Source: Actinoplanes lobatus (GTDB lineage Bacteria > Actinomycetota > Actinomycetes > Mycobacteriales > Micromonosporaceae). Taken from it: a stretch of 64,000 nucleotides of DNA. The first letter of the stretch is position 1; each line of letters opens with the position of its first letter. This document shows positions 24,107 through 31,650 of this stretch, one piece after another. Under the pieces are notes generated by a model. It saw only the letters and a program-made list of their open reading frames with translations, did not search any database and was not told the origin of the DNA. The stretch spans positions 7,870,501 to 7,934,500 of the forward strand of contig NZ_JACHNC010000001.1 of the NCBI RefSeq assembly GCF_014205215.1, read 5' to 3'. The translations under genes were made by a program, and so were the position numbers.

Positions 24107-25267
24107 TCAGGCAGCGGGTATCTCAGCGAACTGGGCGATCCGGAAGATCACGAACTCGGCCGGTTTGACCGGTGCGACACCGATCTCGGTGACGACCATG
24201 CCGGCGTCGCGGACGTCCGGCGGGTTGGTGGACTCGTCGCAGCGTACGAAGAAGGCCTGCTCGGGCTGGGTGCCGAAGAGCGCGCCGTCGCGCCAGACCC
24301 GGGTCAGGAAGGCCGTCACGCTGCGGGTGATGGTGGCCCACAGCGGGTTGCTGTTGGGTTCGAAGACCGCGTTCTGGGTGCCCTCGTCGATCGACTCGCG
24401 CAGGAAGTTCATCAGGCGGCGCACGTTGATGTATTCGATCCGGCCCGCCGTCCCGCTGCCCAGCGTGCGCGCGCCCCAGACCAGGATCGAGCCGTTGAGC
24501 CGCCGGATCACGTTGATGCCCTGCTTGTTCACCAGGGCCTGCTCGTTCTTCGACGTCTGGTACTGCAGGCCGAGCGCACCGCGCAGCGGCACGTTGGCGG
24601 GCGCCTTGTGCACCCCGCGGGTCGCGTCGACGCGGGCGTAGACCCCGGCCATCAGACCGCTCGGCGGAATGAAGATCAGATCGCCGGTGATCGGGTCCGA
24701 CACCTGGACGAACGGGAAGTACATCGCCGCATAGTCGCTGGTGCTGGCGAGGGTTCCCTTGATGTCGGCGACCGTGACGGTGGTCGCCTGCTGGCCGTCG
24801 AGGATCGCGAACCGGTCCTGTAGGGAGGCCTGGTCGCAGTGCTCGATGAGGGCGAGCTGCACCGCGGCGTCGAGCGCGCCCGGCGCCGCCACGATCGCGA
24901 TCTCGTCGATCGCCTCGAACGCGACGAGGACCTCCTTGACCTCGTTGTCGTCGTCGAGGTCGGCGACCCGGGCGACCCAGCACGCCGATCCGCCGTTGTT
25001 GAAGAACCCGTAGACCGAGTGGGCGAGCGTGCCGTTGCCGGCCTGGAAGTCACCGAAGTGGCGTTTGAACTGGTCGAAGTTGGTGACCAGCACCGGCTCG
25101 TGCATGGCGGCCACCACGTAGTCGCCGCTGCCGTCCGGCAGCTCCGGCATCGTCACGTTGTCGGCGACCTCACCGATGAGTCCTGCGGTGCTCGTGCCGA
25201 CGCCGACGATGGTCGGAGTGATCGGTTGTTCCTCCACATAGACGCCGGGCGCGGCGTAGTCGGGCAT
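24107..25267 (-). CDS. Contractile sheath protein (Afp2-4-type)
   Basis: The 386-residue protein begins MPDYAAPGVYVEEQP, the usual sheath N-terminus that forms the inter-subunit strand. It continues with VGVGTSTAGLIG and has the conserved C-terminal domain GGRTL-like WGARTLGSG, INVRRLMNFLRESI and FVIFRIAQFAEI. RBS AAAGGAGC. It is the only sheath gene; Afp and PVC have two or three. Energy for injection comes from contraction of this polymer. Confidence 0.95.
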   Translation of the reverse strand: MPDYAAPGVYVEEQPITPTIVGVGTSTAGLIGEVADNVTMPELPDGSGDYVVAAMHEPVLVTNFDQFKRHFGDFQAGNGTLAHSVYGFFNNGGSACWVARVADLDDDNEVKEVLVAFEAIDEIAIVAAPGALDAAVQLALIEHCDQASLQDRFAILDGQQATTVTVADIKGTLASTSDYAAMYFPFVQVSDPITGDLIFIPPSGLMAGVYARVDATRGVHKAPANVPLRGALGLQYQTSKNEQALVNKQGINVIRRLNGSILVWGARTLGSGTAGRIEYINVRRLMNFLRESIDEGTQNAVFEPNSNPLWATITRSVTAFLTRVWRDGALFGTQPEQAFFVRCDESTNPPDVRDAGMVVTEIGVAPVKPAEFVIFRIAQFAEIPAA

Positions 25268-25297
25268 CGGGGGCTCCTTTCTCAGGGCGTTCGCTTC

Positions 25298-26125
25298 TCA
25301 GGGCGTCAGGGTGAAGTCGAAGGCCGTCGGGGTGCCGCCGGGGACGGTGACGGTGCGCTGCCCGTCGCTGAAACCGGCCGCGGTGACGTGCAGTTCGTGC
25401 TGGCCGTCGCCGACACCGGTGAAGACGAAACCGCCTTCGGCGCCGGTACGGACGGTCCGGCGCCCGTCCAGGGTCACCGTCGCGCCGTCGACCGGGGCGT
25501 TGCCGGCCGCCGCCCGCACCCGGCCGCCGATCGCGTTGCGGGGTACGGCGTCGAGCAGCACCCGGCTGGTCTCCACCGGCGGGCCGAGGGCCACACCGTC
25601 CTGGAGGTCGAGGGCGACCGTGACGGTCAGGTGGAACGCCGACCGGGGCGGCACCCCGAGCGCGCTCCAGAACTCGCCGAGGCTGCGCGAGTCGTCGGCC
25701 TGCCCGACCCAGGTCTGCACCGGGAACGGCTGGCCGGTCATCGAGTTGCGCAGGTAGCCGGGCGGGATCAGCGGGAACTTGGTGAGCTTGGCGAGGGCGG
25801 CGGCCAGCAGCCGGTGCTCGTCGCGTACCGCGGCCGCCCGGGCGCCCTCGGACCAGGCGGTCAGCAGATAGTCGCAGTCGACGCGCAGGGGCGGGGTACG
25901 CCGTACGAACTGTCCCGCCACCACCTCCACGATCGGCACCGGATCGCGCAGCACCCGGTTCTCGTGCACCCCGAACAGGAACAGGTTGAGGGTGTCCCCG
26001 GTGAACGTGAACGACTTGTCGGGCGTGTCGAAGGCGATGTCCACGTCGGTCAGCGCCGGTGCCACGGTGGTGTCCTCCAGCAGCGCCTTCAGGGTGAGAT
26101 CCAGATCCTGGAACACGGCCGTCAC
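25298..26125 (-). CDS. DUF4255 tail-terminator/cap protein with C-terminal Ig-like domain (Afp16-type)
   Basis: Start GTG 26125 overlaps the ATPase stop (GTGA). Of 275 residues, 1-185 are DUF4255 (FQDLDLTLKALLED, FLFGVHENRVLRDP, DYLLTAWSEGA, LGEFWSALGVPPR). The rest is a carboxypeptidase-regulatory-like beta domain (VDGATVTLDGRRTVRTGAEG, VFTGVGDGQHELHVTAAGF). DUF4255 caps the distal end of tube and sheath and sets length. The extra domain would decorate the cap. Confidence 0.88.
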   Translation of the reverse strand: MTAVFQDLDLTLKALLEDTTVAPALTDVDIAFDTPDKSFTFTGDTLNLFLFGVHENRVLRDPVPIVEVVAGQFVRRTPPLRVDCDYLLTAWSEGARAAAVRDEHRLLAAALAKLTKFPLIPPGYLRNSMTGQPFPVQTWVGQADDSRSLGEFWSALGVPPRSAFHLTVTVALDLQDGVALGPPVETSRVLLDAVPRNAIGGRVRAAAGNAPVDGATVTLDGRRTVRTGAEGGFVFTGVGDGQHELHVTAAGFSDGQRTVTVPGGTPTAFDFTLTP

Positions 26126-27897
26126 CCCGCGACCGGGTGCTCGCCGGCGTCGAACATCCGGCCGATCTTGAGATGTTCGTCGTGGGTGGCCCGGATCAGG
26201 TGACCCATCCCGATCCGGCCGCCGTTGGCGCTGGCCAGGTAGGCCGCCGACAGCACGATGTTCTTGATGTTGCCGCCGGAGAGCCGGAACCGCCGGGCCA
26301 GGAGATCGAAGTCGACCGTGTCGGCGACCGGCGCCGTGTCCGGCAGGAACCGTCGCCACATCCGCTCCCGGTCGCCCTGTCCGGGCATGGGGAACTCCAC
26401 GACGAACTGCAACCGGCGCAGGAACGCGTCGTCGAGGTTCTCGCGCAGGTTGGTGGCCAGGATCGCCACGCCGTCGTAGCGTTCCATCCGCCGCAGCAGG
26501 TAGGCGACCTCCAGGTTGGCGTACCGGTCGTGGGCGTCGTGCACCTCGGAGCGCTTGCCGAAGATCGCGTCCGCCTCGTCGAAGAACAGCACGGCGCCGG
26601 CCGACTCGGCGGCCGCGAAGATCCGTTCCAGGTTCTTCTCGGTCTCGCCGATGTACTTGCTGACCACACCGGCGAGATCGATCTCGTAAAGATCGAGATC
26701 AAGTTCGGCGGCGATCACCCCGGCCGCCATCGTCTTGCCGGTTCCGGACGGGCCGGTGAAAAGAGCGGAAACCCCCCGGCCGTACGGCAGGAGCCGCCCG
26801 AAACCCCATTCGTCCAGCACCCGCCGCCGGTGCGCGACCCGCTGGGTCAGCTCCCGCAGTCGCCGCACCGGCTCCGGCGGCAGGACCAGGTCGTCCCACC
26901 CGAACGTCGACGGCACCCGGAACGCCAGCTCGCTCAGCTCCCGCCCGGACCGGGCATGACCGCGGTCCGCCGACGCGAACGGCACCACGGCGACACCGTC
27001 CCCGGGCGGCTCGGGCCACCACGAGCCGGTGCCGGACAGCACCACCGGCGTCCGGGCGGCGGCCACCGCACGGCTCATCGCGGGTGCCGGCTGCACGCCG
27101 GTGAGCAGCAGGGCCGTACGCCGGAACCACGCCTCCCGCAACGCCACCCGGACCACCTCCCCGGTCGGCACCGGACCGTTCGCGGCCTGCTCCAGATCCA
27201 CGGTGAGCAGCGGCAGCCCGAGGCCGGCGGCCAGCGCTCCGGCGGCCTCGGCCTGCCCGGTCCCGGGCGCACCCCGCAGGTAGATCCGGGGCGCGGGGCC
27301 GGTGAACCGGGCGAGCGGATGCCCCGCCACCGGCGTGCCGTCGGCCAGCTCGGCGCAGCCGGCCAGCCGCGAGTCCAGCGCCGACTCCCCGATCAGCAGC
27401 CGCAGCACCTGCTCGTCGGCGCGGATCGCGTGGGCCGGCAGCGGTTCCGGCTCACCGGCCACCGTGACGAGTCGGTGCGCGAGCAGTGGGGCGTCGGCCG
27501 CGAACCGGCGGCGGGCGGCGATCCGCTCGGCCGCCGAACCGCACAGCAGGTTCAGGGCGAGGTCGACGGTCGGACGGCGCCTGCGGCTGTCGTCGTGCAG
27601 GTAGGCGTACACCCGCTCGTATCGCAGGTCCAGGTCCGAGGCGACCGCGAGCACCAGCACGTCCACGTCGAAGCCGGTCAGCTCGAAGGTCTCGGCCAGC
27701 CAGGCCAGCAGCGGCCCCGGCTCGCCGCGCGCCGTCACGGGCGACGGCGGCAGAAGTGGCTCGCGCGGCAGCCGGCCGGCGTCACCGTCCCGGCCGGTGG
27801 CCCCGGCCCGGTCCACGGCCGCCATCAGCAGCGTGTCCAGACGTGCCAGCACGGGAAGCAGGTCCAGTCCCGGCCCGGCGGACGGTGGCATCGACAT
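26122..27897 (-). CDS. AAA ATPase of the eCIS (Afp15-type)
   Basis: Start ATG 27897 follows GGGAGG. The 591-residue protein has an N-terminal helical domain. A degenerate AAA module follows (RGAPGTGQAEA, lacking the Walker A lysine). The active module is C-terminal: GPSGTGKT (Walker A), VLFFDEADAIFGKR (Walker B), ILATNLRENLD (sensor 1) and FRLSGGNIKN (sensor 2). Such ATPases are needed for particle assembly or cargo loading in eCIS. It lies first in the main operon, upstream of the cap gene. Confidence 0.92.
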   Translation of the reverse strand: MSMPPSAGPGLDLLPVLARLDTLLMAAVDRAGATGRDGDAGRLPREPLLPPSPVTARGEPGPLLAWLAETFELTGFDVDVLVLAVASDLDLRYERVYAYLHDDSRRRRPTVDLALNLLCGSAAERIAARRRFAADAPLLAHRLVTVAGEPEPLPAHAIRADEQVLRLLIGESALDSRLAGCAELADGTPVAGHPLARFTGPAPRIYLRGAPGTGQAEAAGALAAGLGLPLLTVDLEQAANGPVPTGEVVRVALREAWFRRTALLLTGVQPAPAMSRAVAAARTPVVLSGTGSWWPEPPGDGVAVVPFASADRGHARSGRELSELAFRVPSTFGWDDLVLPPEPVRRLRELTQRVAHRRRVLDEWGFGRLLPYGRGVSALFTGPSGTGKTMAAGVIAAELDLDLYEIDLAGVVSKYIGETEKNLERIFAAAESAGAVLFFDEADAIFGKRSEVHDAHDRYANLEVAYLLRRMERYDGVAILATNLRENLDDAFLRRLQFVVEFPMPGQGDRERMWRRFLPDTAPVADTVDFDLLARRFRLSGGNIKNIVLSAAYLASANGGRIGMGHLIRATHDEHLKIGRMFDAGEHPVAG

Positions 27898-28012
27898 GGT
27901 CGCGTCCCTCCCGTCCGCCGTGGCCGTCACCGGACCCCATTGAAGGACCGGCCCGGCCGGCGGCACATCAGGGTGTTCCCTGCGGCCCGCATGGTCGCCG
28001 GGCCCTGCCGCC

Positions 28013-28720
28013 CTAGGGATTTCCCGGTGGTGTGAGCCGTTCGAGGAGAACCTCGGTGGTACGCCGCCGCTGCACCGCCACCACCCCGCAGTCACGCAGC
28101 CGGGTGTCGAAGGCCCGCCAGACGACCTCGGCGCCCGCCGGCTCCACCCGCAACGTCAATTCGAGGATGTCCGGGCCGCCGTCGGCCATCCACCAGCCGG
28201 CGGCGATCCGGTGCCCCTGCCAGAACACCGGCCAGCACCGCCGCACCCGGACCGGCCCCACGCCGGTGAGACCGTCCAGACGCACCACGCCGCCGCACTC
28301 GGCGAGGAACTCCCGCTGCACCCCGGTGAGCACCAGCTCGTGCGGTGGCGCCGCCGCCGGCCGGGGGGCGTCGAGCGAGGCGACCAGAACCCGGTCGACG
28401 GCCCAGTCCTCCTCCACCCGCAACCGCAGGTCACCGGCCTGCCCCAGGGCCAGCCAGCGCGCGGTGAGCAGGCTGCGGCGGCCCGGTCTCAGCTTCACCG
28501 TGGACACGCCGGCTCCGGCCCCGGGTTGCCGGGCGCGCAGGATGACGCCCCGCTCGTACAGCGGCAGGTGGCCGACTGCGCCGGCGCGGTCCTCCCAGAA
28601 CCGGACCGTCCACTCGTCACCGGTGGGCCGCACCGGCAGCCCGGCGGCGGCCTGCCGGGCGTCCTCCCCCGTCAGCGCCACCTTGAGCTGCACAGCGTCG
28701 AGCCGGTGCATACGCCTCAC
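28013..28720 (-). CDS. CYTH-like domain protein upstream of the eCIS operon
   Basis: The 235-residue protein has the CYTH-type pattern LPLYERGVILRARQPG, STVKLRPGRR and LRVEEDWAVDRVL, as in triphosphate-tunnel enzymes (adenylate cyclase IV, thiamine triphosphatase). The N-terminal ExExK motif is not intact (LDAVQLKVAL), so catalysis is doubtful. It points the same way as the ATPase, 115 bp upstream, and is divergent from the LAL regulator. It may bind polyphosphate or a nucleotide and link particle assembly to it, but this is inference from the fold pattern. Confidence 0.5.
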   Translation of the reverse strand: MRRMHRLDAVQLKVALTGEDARQAAAGLPVRPTGDEWTVRFWEDRAGAVGHLPLYERGVILRARQPGAGAGVSTVKLRPGRRSLLTARWLALGQAGDLRLRVEEDWAVDRVLVASLDAPRPAAAPPHELVLTGVQREFLAECGGVVRLDGLTGVGPVRVRRCWPVFWQGHRIAAGWWMADGGPDILELTLRVEPAGAEVVWRAFDTRLRDCGVVAVQRRRTTEVLLERLTPPGNP

Positions 28721-28769
28721 CCAAACGGGCGAGCCGACCGGACCGCTACGGTAGGAACCCGCGATCGCG

Positions 28770-28786
28770 GTGACACTTTCGTGACA
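28770..28786. promoter_or_regulatory. GTGACA direct repeat in the divergent eCIS/regulator promoter region
   Basis: GTGACA-CTTTC-GTGACA gives two identical hexamers 11 bp apart, one helical turn, in the 137-bp gap between the CYTH-like gene and the LAL regulator. A GCGATCGC palindrome lies just before (28761-28768). Such spacing fits a dimer binding one DNA face, perhaps the LAL regulator itself. No experimental basis. Confidence 0.35.
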
Positions 28787-28857
28787 GCGGGGCTCCGGCC
28801 GCTGTGCCGCGGCGCACGATGGAGGTTCGACAGCGGGAGCGGACGCTGGGGGCCGCG

Positions 28858-31638
28858 ATGATCGGCGAGTCAGGTAGCCACACCCTCACCGCCCCGGTCA
28901 CGGCCGAACCGATCGGACGCGACCGGGAACGCCGCCTGCTCGACGCGGTGCTCTACGCCGTCACTCGCCGCAGCACCACCCTCGCGCTCTGGGGCGATCC
29001 GGGGATCGGGAAGACGGTGCTGCTCGACTACGTCGCCGACCGGGCCGGGATGCCGGTGCTGCGGGCGCGCGGGGCGGAGCAGGAGGCGCTGCTGCCGTAC
29101 GCCGCCCTGGCCGACCTGATGGTGCCCCTGCAACGGCATTTCGGCGCCATCCCACGGGTGCAGCGCGATGCCCTGGAGAGCTGCCTCGCGATCTCCGACG
29201 CGGTCAACCCGAACCCGTACGCCGTCTGCGCCGCCGCACTGAGCGTGCTGGCCGCCGCCGCCGAGACGGCCCCCGTCGTCCTGCTCGTCGACGACCTGCA
29301 CTGGATCGACCCGTCCTCGCGGCGGGTTCTGCTGTTCGTCGCCCGGCGCCTCACCTCGGAGCGGGTCGCCATGGTGCTGACCAGCCGGGACGACGACGAT
29401 CTGCGCGGCCGCTGCGACGTGCCGGCCGTCGACGTGACAGGGCTGCCGCCGGCCGCCTGCGCGCAACTGCTGCAACGGCACGGGTTCACCCCCGTCGCGG
29501 GCGTGCTGGCCGATCTGGTCGACCGTACCGGCGGCAACCCTCTCGCCCTGATCGAGTCCGCCGCCTCGCTGCGTGCCGCCCAGTTGGCCGGGCAGGAACC
29601 GATCGGGCACGCTCTCCCGCTCGGCCGGCAACTCGAGAGCACCTGGCTGCCGCGGCTGCAGCAGCTGCCCGACCGGACCCGGGCGGCACTCGCCGTCCTC
29701 GACGCCGGCCGGTCACCGGCCACCGGCGATCTGGAACCCGCCCTCGCGGTCCTCGGCCTCACGCTCACCGACCTGGCGCCGGCCGAGGCCGCGGGCGTGG
29801 TGGTGCCCTCCGGCGCCGGCTACGAGTTCCGGCATCCGCTGCTGCGCTCCGCCGTGCGGCGGCAGACGCTGCTGCCCGACCGGCTGGCCGCCTACGAGGC
29901 CCTGGCCCGGACCACCACCGGCACGGCCCGCGCCTGGTACCGCGCCTCCGCCACGACCGCACCCGACGAGGGAGCCGCCGCGGAGATGGCCGCGGTCGCG
30001 GTCGAGGCCCGCCGGCGCAGCGCGTACGACGCCGCCGCCCACGCCTGGCACCGGGCCGCCGAACTGACCCCGCCCTCGGCCGCGCGCGGCGCCCTGCTGT
30101 GCAACGCAGCCACCGACGCCCTGCTCGGCGGCATGCTGACCCGGGCCGCCGCGTGGTGCGACGAGGCGCTGACCGCCGTCACCGAACCCGCGGCGCGCGC
30201 CGGCGTCGAACGCCTGCGCGGCCGCATCCGCACCTGGCTGGGACGGCCCGCCGCGGCGCACGACGGGCTGATCGCCGCGGCCGAGGCCATCCGCGAGCAG
30301 GACCCCGCTCAAGCGTGCCTGCTGCTCAGCGAGGCGGCCCTGCCGGCCGCCATGGACGGTGACGTGCCCCTGTCGGTGCGGTGCGGGCAGCGCGGCGTGT
30401 CGCTCGCCGAATCCACCGGGATCCGGTCACCGCACAGCGCGATCGCGTACGGCCAGGCCCTGATCGTCGAAGGACGGATCGCCGAAGGACTCGCCAGCCT
30501 CGATCGGGCCGCCGACTTCCTGGCCGCCGCGGATCCGGTCGCCGACCAGCACCTGCTCGCCGTCGTCGGGCAGTCCCTCGGGCACGCCGAACGGCACGGA
30601 CCGGCCCGGCGGATGGTGACCATGGTGGTCGACGCGGCACGCCGGCACGCCGCCCCGGCCGTGCTGCCGATCGCCCTGAGCGCCCGCAGCGAGTTCGAAT
30701 GCTGGGCCGGCCGGTGGGCGGCCGCGGAGGCCGACGCCACCGAGTCACTGCGCTGGGCCGAAGAACTGGGGCAGCCCGGCGTCCTCGGTTACGCCCTCGC
30801 CTGCCTGGCACGGATCGAGGCGCTGCGCGGCAACCCGGCCCGCTGCGAGGACCACATCACCCGCGCCCGGCAGGATGTCGGACCGTACAGTGTGGCCTGT
30901 CTCGACGTCTATTTCACCGCCGTCCTCGGCCTGTCCGCGCTGAGCCTCGGCGAGTACGAGACCGCCATGACCCAGCTGCGCCAGACCTTCGACCTCGCGA
31001 CCCGGCAGGGCGTGGGCAACCCGCGCATCGTCCCGTTCGCGGCCGACCTCATCGAGGCGTCCATCCGCGCCGGGCACCCCGGCGAGGCCGAACAGCCGAT
31101 CGGCTGGCTGGAGCGTGCCGCCGAACGCAGCGGCCAGAGCTGGGCGGCCGCCGTGCTGGCCCGCAGCCGGGGAATGCTCGCCCCGACCGCAGGAAAGGCC
31201 GAGAGGTGGTTCGACGAGGCCGACCGCCTGCACAGCGCGCAGGACTATCCGTTCGAGCGGGCCCGCACCCTGCTCTGCCGCGGTGAGGCGTTCCGCCGGT
31301 TCCGCCGGCCCTCCGCGGCCCGGCCTCCACTGTCCGCCGCGCATGCCGGCTTCCAGTCGCTGGGCGCCACCGCCTGGGCCCGGCGGTCGGCGGCCGAGCT
31401 GGCGGCGGCCGGGCAGCCCACCGCGGTAGCGGTGATCAGCCTGGACGCGCTCACCCCGCAGGAGGTGCAGGTCGCGCGTTCGGTGGCGCGCGGCATGAAC
31501 AACGCCGAGGCGGCCGGCGCCCTGTTCCTGTCCCGCAAGACCGTCGAGGCGCACCTCACCCACATCTACCGCAAGCTCGGCGTCCGCTCCCGCACCGACC
31601 TGACCAGGGCGCTGGTGTCGGCGGGACTCGCCGAATAG
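28858..31638 (+). CDS. LAL-type LuxR-family transcriptional regulator
   Basis: The 926-residue protein has an N-terminal AAA/NACHT-like module with Walker A LWGDPGIGKTVLLD and Walker B VVLLVDDLHWID. A long TPR-like helical middle follows, then a C-terminal LuxR HTH (LTPQEVQVARSVARGMNNAE, FLSRKTVEAHLTHIYRKLGV). These ATP-dependent activators usually control secondary metabolism or accessory clusters. Divergent from the CYTH-like gene and 12 bp before the DUF4157/M15 gene, it is the likely regulator of the injection locus. GTG 28804 and ATG 28819 are in-frame alternative starts; GGGGG before 28858 favours the one used. Confidence 0.88.
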   Translation: MIGESGSHTLTAPVTAEPIGRDRERRLLDAVLYAVTRRSTTLALWGDPGIGKTVLLDYVADRAGMPVLRARGAEQEALLPYAALADLMVPLQRHFGAIPRVQRDALESCLAISDAVNPNPYAVCAAALSVLAAAAETAPVVLLVDDLHWIDPSSRRVLLFVARRLTSERVAMVLTSRDDDDLRGRCDVPAVDVTGLPPAACAQLLQRHGFTPVAGVLADLVDRTGGNPLALIESAASLRAAQLAGQEPIGHALPLGRQLESTWLPRLQQLPDRTRAALAVLDAGRSPATGDLEPALAVLGLTLTDLAPAEAAGVVVPSGAGYEFRHPLLRSAVRRQTLLPDRLAAYEALARTTTGTARAWYRASATTAPDEGAAAEMAAVAVEARRRSAYDAAAHAWHRAAELTPPSAARGALLCNAATDALLGGMLTRAAAWCDEALTAVTEPAARAGVERLRGRIRTWLGRPAAAHDGLIAAAEAIREQDPAQACLLLSEAALPAAMDGDVPLSVRCGQRGVSLAESTGIRSPHSAIAYGQALIVEGRIAEGLASLDRAADFLAAADPVADQHLLAVVGQSLGHAERHGPARRMVTMVVDAARRHAAPAVLPIALSARSEFECWAGRWAAAEADATESLRWAEELGQPGVLGYALACLARIEALRGNPARCEDHITRARQDVGPYSVACLDVYFTAVLGLSALSLGEYETAMTQLRQTFDLATRQGVGNPRIVPFAADLIEASIRAGHPGEAEQPIGWLERAAERSGQSWAAAVLARSRGMLAPTAGKAERWFDEADRLHSAQDYPFERARTLLCRGEAFRRFRRPSAARPPLSAAHAGFQSLGATAWARRSAAELAAAGQPTAVAVISLDALTPQEVQVARSVARGMNNAEAAGALFLSRKTVEAHLTHIYRKLGVRSRTDLTRALVSAGLAE

Positions 31639-31650
31639 GAGGTGCCGACG

